A stretch of 27,181 nt of DNA from CAZJNX01 sp964547415 (GTDB taxonomy: Bacteria; Pseudomonadota; Alphaproteobacteria; Rhizobiales; Amorphaceae). A program made the translations under genes and the position numbers. A model generated the notes under the pieces. That model did not search any database. It saw only the letters and a list, made by a program, of their open reading frames with translations, and had not been told where the DNA came from. Below, piece by piece: positions 20,552 to 27,181 of the stretch. The first letter of the stretch is position 1; the number at the start of each line of letters is the position of its first letter. The DNA lies in contig CAZJNX010000030.1 in NCBI GenBank assembly GCA_964547415.1, forward strand, positions 1 through 27,181. Reading direction: 5' to 3'.

Positions 20552-21358
20552 ATGGCGACGCCGACGAATTCTCCGAGCGACCCGCGGATCGCGTGCGAGG
20601 TGGGGGACGACGGGATCGCCACCGTCACCATCCGCCGGCCCGACAAGCGCAACGCCCTCGCGCTCTCCATGTGGATCGCCCTCGGGGCGGTCTTTCGCGC
20701 CCTCGGAGCGGACGGCGCGGTGCGCGCGGTCATCCTCGCGGGGGAGGGCGGCCACTTTTCCGCGGGCGCCGACATCTCCGAGTTCCCGCAGGTGCGGGCG
20801 GACGCGCAGGCGGGCCTCGCCTACGACCGGATCAACGACGAGGCCACCGTCGCCATCCGCGACTGCCCGCGCCCTGTCATCGCGGCCCTGTCGGGCTACG
20901 CGGTCGGCGGCGGCCTCGGCATCGCACTCGCCTGCGACTTCCGCGTCGCCGACCGGACCGTGCGCACGGGCATCACCGCCGCCCGCCTCGGCCTCGTCTA
21001 CTCGATCCTCGACTGCTCGCTCGTCGCCCGCTGCGTCGGCGTCACGGCCGCCAAGGAGATCCTTTTTTCCGGCGAGATCTTCGGCGCCGACGACGCCCTC
21101 CGCCTCGGCCTCGTCGACCGCCTCGTGGAGGAGGACGCGATGGCCGCCGCCCGGGCCTTCGCCGAACGCCTCGCCGCCGGCGCCCCCCTCTCCCACGCGG
21201 GCAACAAGGCGATCGTGAACGCCATCGCGGACGGGACCGTCCACCACCGGCACGGGGAGCTGGAACGGCTGATCGCCCGCGCCTTCGACAGCGAGGACTA
21301 CGCGGAAGGGCAGCGGGCGTTCGCGCAAAAGCGGCCGGCCAGGTTCGTCGGCGCCTGA
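20552..21358 (+). CDS. Crotonase superfamily protein with both canonical catalytic Glu residues replaced
   Basis: A 268-aa enoyl-CoA hydratase/isomerase fold protein. The oxyanion-hole segments are present: SAGADISEF (70-78) and SGYAVGGGLGIALACDF (114-130), so it should bind an acyl-CoA. Aligned without gaps to rat mitochondrial hydratase, the Glu144 position is Gly123 and the Glu164 position is Ala143, so simple hydration by the standard mechanism is unlikely. Crotonases lacking these residues carry out other reactions such as isomerisation, decarboxylation, hydrolysis or C-C bond cleavage. AAAGGA lies upstream of ATG 20552. It follows DctM closely and is probably cotranscribed. The exact reaction cannot be told from the sequence. 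Confidence 0.88.
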   Translation: MATPTNSPSDPRIACEVGDDGIATVTIRRPDKRNALALSMWIALGAVFRALGADGAVRAVILAGEGGHFSAGADISEFPQVRADAQAGLAYDRINDEATVAIRDCPRPVIAALSGYAVGGGLGIALACDFRVADRTVRTGITAARLGLVYSILDCSLVARCVGVTAAKEILFSGEIFGADDALRLGLVDRLVEEDAMAAARAFAERLAAGAPLSHAGNKAIVNAIADGTVHHRHGELERLIARAFDSEDYAEGQRAFAQKRPARFVGA

Positions 21359-21510
21359 GCTGCCGGAAGACGACGCGCGGGGGTCTCGCGGCAGTCGGCT
21401 CCGCCGGAACGGACCGGCGGGCGCTTGCCGGGGCGGGCGCGGCGCCGCCGGGCCTTGACGGGGCGGCGGGAGCGACGGAAACCCTCCGGGAGCGCAAGGG
21501 AGAAGGCGAA

Positions 21511-22662
21511 ATGACCGTCGGCCTCACCGAAGAGCAGACCATGATCCGGGAGACGGCGCGGCGCCTCGCGGCCGAGCGGCTCGCGCCCAAGGCGGCCCTC
21601 CTCGACGAGGGCGGGGGACGCGAGGACCTCCTCGACAACCTGAAGGTGCTCGCCGACAACGGCTTCATGGCCCTCAACGTGGAGGCGCGCCACGGCGGCA
21701 GCGAGGCGGGCACCGTCGCCTTCGCCCTCGCCATCGAGGCCCTCGCGGAGGCCTGCGCGTCCACCGCCGTCACCGTGTCGGTCACCAACATGGTGGGGGA
21801 GGTGATCGGGTCCGTCGGCTCGGACGAGCAGAAGGCCCGCCACCTGCCGAAGCTCGCCGACGGGACGTACCCCGCCGGCGCCTTCTGCCTGACGGAGGCC
21901 GGCGCCGGGTCCGACCCGGCGGGGATGCGCACCCGCGCCGAGCCGGACGGCAACGGCTTCGTCCTCAACGGCTCCAAGCTCTACATCACCTCTGCGGAGT
22001 ACGCGGGCGTCTTCGTGGTGTGGGCGGTGACCGACCCGGACGCGCCCAAGGGGCGGGGCATCTCCTGCTTCCTCGTGGAGGCGGGAACGCCCGGCCTCGT
22101 CGTCGGCAAGGCCGAGCGGAAGATGGGCCAGCACGGGTCGGTGACGAACGAGGTCCACTTCGAGGACTGCCGCCTGCCCGGCTCGGCCCTCCTCGGCACG
22201 CGGAACGACGGCTTCCGCATCGCCGTGAAGGAGCTCGCGGGCGGGCGCATCGGGATCGGCGCGGCCGCGCTCGGGATCGGCCGCGCGGCCATGGACGCGG
22301 CCATCGCCTACGCCAGGGAGCGCCGCCAGTTCGGGCAGGCGATCGCCGACATGCAGGGCATCCAGTGGATGATCGCCGACCGGGAGACCGAGCTCGAGGC
22401 CGCGCGCCTCCTCGTACTCAATGCGGCGGCGCTGAAGGAGCGGGGGGAGCCGTTCGCCCGCGCCGCCTCCATGGCCAAGCTCTACGCCTCGGAGGCCGCC
22501 CAGCGCGCCACCTACGACGCCCTCCAGATCCACGGCGGCGCCGGCTACCTCAAGGACTACCCGGTGGAGCGCTTCGCGCGGGACGCCCGGATCACCACGA
22601 TCTACGAAGGCACCAGCGAGATCCAGCGCATGATCATCGCCCGCGACGTGCTGGCCGCCTGA
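21511..22662 (+). CDS. Acyl-CoA dehydrogenase
   Basis: A 383-aa FAD enzyme, the usual length, that would introduce an alpha-beta double bond in an acyl-CoA and pass electrons to electron-transfer flavoprotein. The FAD-binding middle domain has AFCLTEAGAGSDPAGMRT and LNGSKLYITSAEYAGVFVVWA; the C-terminal domain has ERRQFGQAIADMQGIQWMIAD, QIHGGAGYLKDYPVERFARDARI and the catalytic base Glu366 in IYEGTSEIQRMIIAR. All expected residues are present, unlike the 8535 gene. ATG 21511 has AAGGGAGAAGG upstream. It is 152 bases after the crotonase gene with no terminator seen between. Probably a branched- or short-chain acyl-CoA substrate, matching the imported acid. Confidence 0.95.
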   Translation: MTVGLTEEQTMIRETARRLAAERLAPKAALLDEGGGREDLLDNLKVLADNGFMALNVEARHGGSEAGTVAFALAIEALAEACASTAVTVSVTNMVGEVIGSVGSDEQKARHLPKLADGTYPAGAFCLTEAGAGSDPAGMRTRAEPDGNGFVLNGSKLYITSAEYAGVFVVWAVTDPDAPKGRGISCFLVEAGTPGLVVGKAERKMGQHGSVTNEVHFEDCRLPGSALLGTRNDGFRIAVKELAGGRIGIGAAALGIGRAAMDAAIAYARERRQFGQAIADMQGIQWMIADRETELEAARLLVLNAAALKERGEPFARAASMAKLYASEAAQRATYDALQIHGGAGYLKDYPVERFARDARITTIYEGTSEIQRMIIARDVLAA

Positions 22663-22680
22663 GCGGCCCCGGGGGCGGCG

Positions 22681-22710
22681 GAAAAAAAGTTCGCCGGCAA
22701 GCGATTTTTC
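22681..22710 (+). terminator. A/T-flanked hairpin after the acyl-CoA dehydrogenase gene
   Basis: GAAAAA ... TCGC-CGGCAA-GCGA-TTTTTC: a short stem followed at once by five T's, with an A-tract in front that can pair with the T-tract. It starts 18 bases past the stop. A likely intrinsic terminator; the stem itself is short (4 bp). Confidence 0.45.
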
Positions 22711-22798
22711 TTGGGAACGTCGTCCCAGAATTCCCCGTGGGGTTGTGGCCGGCCGCGAAGGCGTCGGGGGCGGGGGGCTCGTCCTCCCGATCACCCGC

Positions 22799-23000
22799 TC
22801 AGGCCGCGGCGCCGCCCCACTGCCAGAGCGGCACGTTCCAACCCCTTGCGATGTCTGTGACGGCCGCCTCCCGGTCCGCCGCCTCCCCGGCGATCAGGTT
22901 GACGTGAAGCTCGTTGGCACCCGCCTCCACGGCCCGGGCGAGGCCGTCGGCGCAGTCCCGCGTCAGCGTGTCCTCGATGTTCTCGGCGCAACCGAGGGTC
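22799..23000 (-). pseudogene. Possible remnant: C-terminal piece of an alpha/beta enzyme
   Basis: The minus-strand frame ending at 22799 reads like real protein only in its last 65 residues: GCAENIEDTLTRDCADGLAR, then AVEAGANELHVNLIAGEAADRE, then AAVTDIARGWNVPLW. The pattern of a helix and a DELHVNL-like strand resembles the C-terminus of TIM-barrel enzymes (luciferase-like monooxygenases or similar), but I cannot name the family. Further upstream the frame (to 23233) loses normal composition, so the rest of the gene seems to be lost. It could also be a short intact protein or chance. Confidence 0.25.
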
Positions 23001-23226
23001 ACGGGCGTCAGGCTGCCGGACCTGCTACGGTTGACGAGTAGGAAAAAGCCGGGCGCGGCGCATGACAGGCGGCGCACGGGCATGGCGGAGGTGACGTACC
23101 AGCGGCTGCTCCAGCCCTGCCACCAGCAAAGCGGAACCGCGCGGGCCGAGCCGCCGGCAGCTGCGGTGCAAAAGCCATTGATGAGCATTCCTTCGCTCCC
23201 CGGGGACGAGACAGGGTTCGTCTTCC

Positions 23227-23316
23227 TTGACAAGGGGAGGTTACGGAAAACTTACGCGCTGAACAAAATGCGAACGGCGTTTTGCACCCTTTCAACAGGG
23301 TGTGGAAAAGTTTTTC
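23227..23316 (+). other. AT-richer structured element: TTGACA box and three consecutive inverted repeats
   Basis: TTGACA (23227-23232) precedes three abutting or near-abutting dyads: CAAAATGC-GAACG-GCGTTTTG (23264-23284, one G-U), CACCCT-TTCAAC-AGGGTG (23285-23302) and GAAAA-GT-TTTTC (23305-23316). TGTGGAAAA inside it is one base off the DnaA box. It may be a small RNA, a terminator for gpmA or a protein-binding site. The function is unknown. Confidence 0.4.
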
Positions 23317-23446
23317 GCCGCTTCCGGAAGCCCTTGCGTGTCGTGATTCGACACGGGGGCGCCCCTCATGATCCCCTGATCGGATGGGAAGGCGCCGGGA
23401 CGGTGGTCCCGCCCCGGCAAGGGTGTCGGAAGCAAGGCCCGTGCCG

Positions 23447-24067
23447 TCAGGCGGCGAGGTCCTGCCGCTCCAGCACCGACAGGTCGCCGCCGAGGCGGTA
23501 GACGATCGGCGCGCCCGTGGCGAGCTCGCGCTTGACGATCTCCTCGCCCGAAAGGCCCTCCAGTGCCATCACGAGCGCCCGCAGCGAGTTGCCGTGGGCG
23601 GACACGAGCACCTTCTCCCCCGCCTCGATCCGCGGCCGGATCTCGGCCTCGAAATAGGGCAGGACGCGCTCGGCCGTCATCTTCAGGCTCTCGCCCCCCG
23701 GCGGGGCGACGTCGAAGGAGCGCCGCCAGACGTGGACCTGCTCCTCGCCCCAGCGGGCACGGGCGTCGTCCTTGTTGAGGCCGGTGAGGTCCCCGTAGTC
23801 GCGCTCGTTGAGGGCCTGGTCCCGGACGATGGGCAGGTCCTCCTGGCCGAGCTCCTTCAGGATGATGTCGAGGGTGTCCTGGGCCCGCTTCAGCGCCGAG
23901 GTGAAGGCGACGTCGAAGGAAAGGCCCATCTCCTTCAGCTTGCGGCCGGCGGTGCGGGCCTCCTCCTCGCCGGTTTCCGTGAGGCCCGGGTCCTTCCAGC
24001 CGGTGAACAGGTTCTTCAGGTTCCATTCGCTCTGCCCGTGGCGCACGAGCACGAGAAGACGGTCCAT
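23447..24067 (-). CDS. gpmA: 2,3-bisphosphoglycerate-dependent phosphoglycerate mutase
   Basis: A 206-aa glycolytic enzyme interconverting 3- and 2-phosphoglycerate. LVRHGQSEWN holds the phospho-accepting His10; NERDYGDLTGLNKDDA has the proton-shuttle Glu; PPGGESL and VSAHGNSLRALVMALEGLS hold the second His. The length is that of the short alphaproteobacterial form (about 206-211 aa against 250 in E. coli), lacking some C-terminal loops. ATG 24067 has AAAGGAGA upstream; an upstream extension of the frame is not supported. It lies 53 bases downstream of the small secreted-protein gene, which itself abuts dapB. A dapB-gpmA neighbourhood is common in Hyphomicrobiales. Confidence 0.96.
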   Translation of the reverse strand: MDRLLVLVRHGQSEWNLKNLFTGWKDPGLTETGEEEARTAGRKLKEMGLSFDVAFTSALKRAQDTLDIILKELGQEDLPIVRDQALNERDYGDLTGLNKDDARARWGEEQVHVWRRSFDVAPPGGESLKMTAERVLPYFEAEIRPRIEAGEKVLVSAHGNSLRALVMALEGLSGEEIVKRELATGAPIVYRLGGDLSVLERQDLAA

Positions 24068-24120
24068 CGGGGCTCTCCTTTCACGGGGTCGTCGGGGCGG
24101 CGCTGGGCCGCGACGGGGCC

Positions 24121-24486
24121 TCAATACCAGAAGAGGGCGCCGGTGCCGGTCACATACTTGCCCTCGCCCACCTTGCGAACGGCGAAGCAGCGTTCCCGGT
24201 CCGCCGTCGCCCGCGGGAAGGCGTGGCACAGCCGGTCCGCCTCGATCCGCCAGCCGCCGGTCTCGGCGAGGCCGCGGGCGGGGAGCGCGATCTCGGCCCG
24301 CCCGTCCGGCCGGTAGCGCATGGCGCCGATCTCGTCCGCCGCCGACAGCATCTTGAGGGGCCGCCCGACCAGCTCGGCGCGGATGGCCTCAGCGTCGAGC
24401 GCCTCGCCCTCGTCCGCGACGGCGGGGGCGGGCGGAGCGGCGAGGAGCGCGAACGCTGCGATGAAGTGCACGGGGGGACGCGCCAC
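24121..24486 (-). CDS. Small secreted hypothetical protein (DUF995-like)
   Basis: About 121 aa. The N-terminus is a likely signal peptide (VARPPVHFIAAFALLAAPPAPAVADEG; cleavage after AVA). The mature 95 residues have the pattern LVGRPLKML, YRPDGRAEIALP, GGWRIEADRLCHAFP, RERCFAVRK, ending GTGALFWY. This resembles small periplasmic DUF995-type proteins of rhizobia. The two cysteines (in RLCHAF and RERCFAV) could form a disulphide. The start is uncertain: TTG 24501 overlaps the dapB stop (TTGA), GTG 24486 keeps an Arg in the signal peptide and GTG 24471 is shortest; none has a good ribosome binding site, so coupled translation from dapB is likely. Confidence 0.6.
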   Translation of the reverse strand: MARPPVHFIAAFALLAAPPAPAVADEGEALDAEAIRAELVGRPLKMLSAADEIGAMRYRPDGRAEIALPARGLAETGGWRIEADRLCHAFPRATADRERCFAVRKVGEGKYVTGTGALFWY

Positions 24487-24497
24487 GGCGCACGCCG

Positions 24498-25313
24498 TCA
24501 ACGGCCCGCCAGGCCGAGGACGTCCTGCATGGAGTAGAGGCCGGGCGGCTGGTCCTTCGCCCACAGGGCGGCACGGACGGCGCCGCGCGCGAAGATCGAC
24601 GGGTTCTCGGAGATGTGCCCGAGGACGACCCGTTCGCCGCTTCCCGCGAGGATCACCTCGTGCTCGCCCGTCACCGTCCCCCCGCGCAGGGTCGCGAACC
24701 CGATCGTCCCTTCCGGCCGCGGCCCGGTGTGGCCCTCCCGGGCGTAGACGGCGACGTCGGAAAGGTCCACACCGCGCCCCGCCGCGGCGGCGCGGCCGAG
24801 GAGGAGCGCCGTGCCCGACGGGGCGTCCACCTTCCGGCGGTGGTGCATCTCCACGACCTCCACGTCGAAGGCGTCGGGCCCGAGGGCGCTGGTCGCCTCC
24901 TCGATGAGCTTCGCGAGGAGGTTCACGCCGAGGCTCATGTTGGCGGACTTCACCATCCGCGCCGTCCCGGAGCGGGCAGCCTCGGCGATCGCCGCGTCGT
25001 CCGCCTCCGAGAAGCCGGTGGTGCCGTTGACGTGGACGAGGCCCGCCTCGGCCGCGCGACGGGCGAGCGACACGCTGAGTGCGGGCACCGTGAAGTCGAG
25101 GATGCCGTCGGCGTCGCGCAAGGCGGCGTCCTCGTCCGCCGTCGCCTCGACGCCCACGGTGCGCCCGCCCGCCAGGATCCCGAGGTCCACCCCCGCCGCT
25201 GGCGAGCCCGGCCGAACCGTCCCGCCGACGAGGGTGACGCCCTCCGCCTCGATCGCCGCCTGCGCGAGGCGGCGGCCCATGGCGCCCGCGGCGCCCGCGA
25301 CGGCGAGCCTCAT
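24498..25313 (-). CDS. dapB: 4-hydroxy-tetrahydrodipicolinate reductase
   Basis: A 271-aa enzyme of lysine/diaminopimelate synthesis that reduces the DapA product with NAD(P)H. The N-terminal Rossmann motif is GAAGAMG (7-13). HVNGTTGFSEAD is the conserved nucleotide-domain segment, and VEMHHRRKVDAPSGTALLLG holds His157, His158 and Lys161, the substrate-binding and proton-donating residues. The dimer/tetramer domain follows, ending GLYSMQDVLGL as in family members. GAGGAG lies before ATG 25313. It starts 13 bases after the DUF1330 stop, so it is part of the minus-strand run mutS-DUF1330-dapB-gpmA. Confidence 0.97.
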   Translation of the reverse strand: MRLAVAGAAGAMGRRLAQAAIEAEGVTLVGGTVRPGSPAAGVDLGILAGGRTVGVEATADEDAALRDADGILDFTVPALSVSLARRAAEAGLVHVNGTTGFSEADDAAIAEAARSGTARMVKSANMSLGVNLLAKLIEEATSALGPDAFDVEVVEMHHRRKVDAPSGTALLLGRAAAAGRGVDLSDVAVYAREGHTGPRPEGTIGFATLRGGTVTGEHEVILAGSGERVVLGHISENPSIFARGAVRAALWAKDQPPGLYSMQDVLGLAGR

Positions 25314-25326
25314 CGCGCGTGTCTCC

Positions 25327-25638
25327 TCAAGCCGCGCCCGGCTGCGGGCCGTCGTAGCCTTCCACGATCACGAGGTCGGCCTCGGACGCGCTCTGCCGGA
25401 TCCTGAGGGCCTTCTGGTACTCCTCGGAGCGGTAGCAGGCGAGGGCGGTGTCGTAGTCGGCGAACTCGATCACCACGGTGCGCGGCCGCTCCTTGCCCTC
25501 CAGCGTCTCGTACCGGCCGCCACGGGCGAGGAAGCGGGCGCCGTACTTCTCGAAGGCGGCCTTCGCCGTCTCCACGTAGCCCTTGTAGGCTTCCGGGTCG
25601 TCGACGCTGACCCGCGCGATCCAGTACCCTTTCGCCAT
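25327..25638 (-). CDS. DUF1330 family protein (dimeric ferredoxin-like fold)
   Basis: A 103-aa protein of the DUF1330 family: MAKGYWIARVSVDDPEAYKGYV, FLARGGRYETLEG, then RTVVIEFADYDTALACYRSEEYQKAL and a final ADLVIVEGYDG strand. These are the standard features of a dimeric alpha-beta barrel like EthD or antibiotic-biosynthesis monooxygenase domains. The biochemical role of the family is unknown. ATG 25638 is supported by GGGAGGG immediately upstream. It is 13 bases before dapB and 56 bases after mutS. Confidence 0.93.
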   Translation of the reverse strand: MAKGYWIARVSVDDPEAYKGYVETAKAAFEKYGARFLARGGRYETLEGKERPRTVVIEFADYDTALACYRSEEYQKALRIRQSASEADLVIVEGYDGPQPGAA

Positions 25639-25694
25639 CGTTCCCTCCCCGCGGCCTTGCCGAGCGCCTCTCCTTCCACGGGGGGCGGGCCCCG

Positions 25695-27181
25695 TCAATC
25701 GGCGCCGCGGCGGGCGCGCTTCAGGGCGTAGAGGAGGTCGAGGGCCTCCCGCGGGGTCATGTCGTCCGGCTCCGCGCCGTCGAGGAGGGCGAGGGCGGGG
25801 TCCGCCTCCGTTTCGGTCTCCATCCCGGCCTCGCCCGCCGCCTCCGGCGCCGAAAGGGCGTGGGAGAAGAGGGGGAGGTCGTCGATCACGGCCGCCGGAG
25901 CGACCGAGCGCCCGCTCGCCTCGAGGCGCTTCAGGACGGCGGCCGCGCGCGCCACCACGGTCGGGGGCAGGCCGGCGAGCTTCGCCACCTGGATGCCGTA
26001 GGAGCGATCGGCCGCCCCGTCCGTCACCTCGTGGAGGAAGATCACCTCCCCCCGCCATTCCTTCACCCGCATGGTGGCGTTGCGGATGCGGGCCATCCGG
26101 TCCGCAAGGGCCGTGAGCTCGTGGTAGTGGGTGGCGAACAGGGCGCGGCAGCGGCTCGCGTCGTGGAGGTGCTCGAGCGCCGCCCAGGCGATGGACAGGC
26201 CGTCGAAGGTGGAGGTGCCGCGCCCGATCTCGTCGAGGATGACGAGGGAGCGCGGGCTCGCCTGGTTCAGGATGGCGGCCGTCTCCACCATCTCCACCAT
26301 GAAGGTGGACCGGCCGCGGGCGAGGTCGTCCGACGCGCCGATGCGGCTGAACAGGCGGTCGACGACGCCGATCCGGGCCGCGGCCGCCGGCACCGTGCCG
26401 CCCGCCTGGGCGAGGATGGCGATGAGCGCGTTCTGCCTCAGGAACGTGGACTTGCCGCCCATGTTGGGCCCGGTGACGAGGAGGATGTCCCCCTCCCGCC
26501 CGTCCGCCGACAGGTCGCAGTCGTTGGGAACGAAGGTGGTGGCCCCGTCCCGGGCGAGGGCCGCCTCCACCACCGGGTGCCGCCCGCCCTCGATGCGGAA
26601 GGCGGTGGTCTCGTCCACCACCGGGCGCACGTAGGCGGCGGTCTCCGACAGCTCGGCGAAGCTCGCCGCCACGTCGATCGCCGCGAGCGCCCGGGCGGCC
26701 TGCCGGATCGGCCCGGCCGCCGCCCGCACCTCGTCCGCGAGCGCCTCGAACAGGGCGAGCTCGCGCGCCTCGGCCCGGCTCGAGGCGGTCAGGATGCGCT
26801 CCTCCAGGGTGGCGAGCTCGTCGGTGGAAAAGCGCATGGCGTTCGCCATGGTCTGGCGGTGGCGGAAGAGGCGCGCGCCGTCCCCGTCCGCCAGCGTCGA
26901 CAGGCGCTCGCCGTGGGCCGCCGGCACCTCCACGAACCAGCCGAGCACCGCGTTGTAGCGCACCTTGAGGGCCTTCACGCCCGTCTCGGCGGCGTAGCGG
27001 GCCTGGAGGTCCGCCATCACCTGCCGCCCCTCGGCGGCGAGGCGGCGGGCCTCGTCGAGTTCCCCGTCGTAGCCGTCGGCGATGAAGCCGCCGTCCCGCA
27101 CCGTCACCGGCGGACGCTCCGCGAGGGCGGCGGCGATCGCCTCCGCGAGGTCGGCCGGCGCGGCGGCGAGGGCTTCCACCT
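25695..27181 (-). CDS. mutS: DNA mismatch repair protein MutS, C-terminal part (5' truncated by window edge)
   Basis: ATPase that recognises mismatches and starts repair with MutL. The visible 495 residues are roughly half of the usual 850-900: part of the lever/clamp domains (VKALKVRYNAVLGWFVEVP) and the whole ABC ATPase, with Walker A GPNMGGKSTFLRQ, SRIGASDDLARGRSTFM (signature), Walker B LVILDEIGRGTSTFDG and ATHYHEL. The C-terminal stretch after residue 410 is low in complexity, but DDLPLF there looks like a beta-clamp-binding motif, and the last part (TPREALDLLYALKR) is the helix that forms MutS dimers/tetramers. GTG 27179 is an internal codon. It stands first in the minus-strand run toward dapB. 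Confidence 0.97.
   Translation of the reverse strand, partial: VEALAAAPADLAEAIAAALAERPPVTVRDGGFIADGYDGELDEARRLAAEGRQVMADLQARYAAETGVKALKVRYNAVLGWFVEVPAAHGERLSTLADGDGARLFRHRQTMANAMRFSTDELATLEERILTASSRAEARELALFEALADEVRAAAGPIRQAARALAAIDVAASFAELSETAAYVRPVVDETTAFRIEGGRHPVVEAALARDGATTFVPNDCDLSADGREGDILLVTGPNMGGKSTFLRQNALIAILAQAGGTVPAAAARIGVVDRLFSRIGASDDLARGRSTFMVEMVETAAILNQASPRSLVILDEIGRGTSTFDGLSIAWAALEHLHDASRCRALFATHYHELTALADRMARIRNATMRVKEWRGEVIFLHEVTDGAADRSYGIQVAKLAGLPPTVVARAAAVLKRLEASGRSVAPAAVIDDLPLFSHALSAPEAAGEAGMETETEADPALALLDGAEPDDMTPREALDLLYALKRARRGAD

Larger units (their letters stand above)
22663..23446. other. 784-base gap between convergent genes
   Basis: This lies between the ACAD gene (plus) and gpmA (minus). 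It holds a hairpin with T-run (22681-22710), a coding-like fragment on the minus strand (22799-23000), then DNA clearly poorer in G+C (about 23000-23330), with stacked inverted repeats (23264-23314), a CGTGTC/GACACG hairpin (23337-23355) and a GC hairpin (23396-23411, CGGGAC/GTCCCG). No intact gene was found in it. Confidence 0.6.

Noticed and set aside
23303..23311. A chromosomal replication origin at the TGTGGAAAA site
   Set aside because: Only one near-match to a DnaA box and no dnaA, hemE or parAB genes nearby; kept only as one possible reading of the structured patch.

Overview
The window is chromosomal DNA of very high GC content. The genes resemble those of an alphaproteobacterium, probably of the Hyphomicrobiales (Rhizobiales) or a neighbouring order. 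Pointers are the dapB/gpmA neighbourhood, the HWE-family kinase with CheB/CheR domains, the NodS-type methyltransferase, a short (206 aa) gpmA and a GGAAC/CGTT motif like the general-stress (EcfG) promoters of this class. The genus cannot be named from the sequence alone. No tRNA, rRNA, insertion sequence, CRISPR array or phage gene was seen.

Layout, left to right. (1) 1-890: 3' part of thrS. (2) 1064-4077: a stress/envelope group of small genes: rhomboid protease, two-CBS protein, host-attachment family protein behind an EcfG-like motif, DUF2177 membrane protein and Dps-like ferritin, with several hairpin terminators. (3) 4230-7317: an unknown 164-aa protein, divergent from an MgtC/SapB membrane protein, then a GDSL esterase carrying degenerate RTX repeats. 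(4) 7448-11267: a tightly coupled operon of GT2 glycosyltransferase, acyl-CoA-dehydrogenase-fold flavoprotein, (40-aa ORF), PIG-L deacetylase and NodS-like methyltransferase. This is the best candidate for an undescribed pathway: the order transfer-deacetylate-methylate parallels NodC-NodB-NodS chemistry, and the flavoprotein lacks the usual dehydrogenase base. (5) 11128-15424 (minus): a 1288-aa CheB-CheR-coiled-coil-PAS-HWE kinase followed by a single-domain response regulator that starts at TTG behind a perfect ribosome binding site. (6) 15641-22662: a catabolic locus. GntR/FCD regulator, M29/NicX-like metalloenzyme and DctP binding protein run on the minus strand. TRAP permease subunits DctQ and DctM, a crotonase and an acyl-CoA dehydrogenase run divergently on the plus strand. 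The control region lies between dctP and dctQ. (7) 22663-23446: a 784-base gap with a possible gene remnant and an AT-richer patch of consecutive inverted repeats. (8) 23447-27181 (minus): mutS (3' part), DUF1330 protein, dapB, a small secreted protein and gpmA, closely spaced.

Working together: region 6 probably imports an organic acid (TRAP), processes it with the metalloenzyme and crotonase/ACAD steps, and is controlled by GntR. Region 5 is a sensor-kinase/regulator pair of the type that feeds alphaproteobacterial stress signalling. Region 4 probably builds or modifies a small amino-sugar-containing molecule of unknown identity. Several enzymes carry changes at key residues (CheB Asp to Asn, crotonase Glu/Glu to Gly/Ala, Dps ferroxidase Asp to Gln), listed as separate findings.
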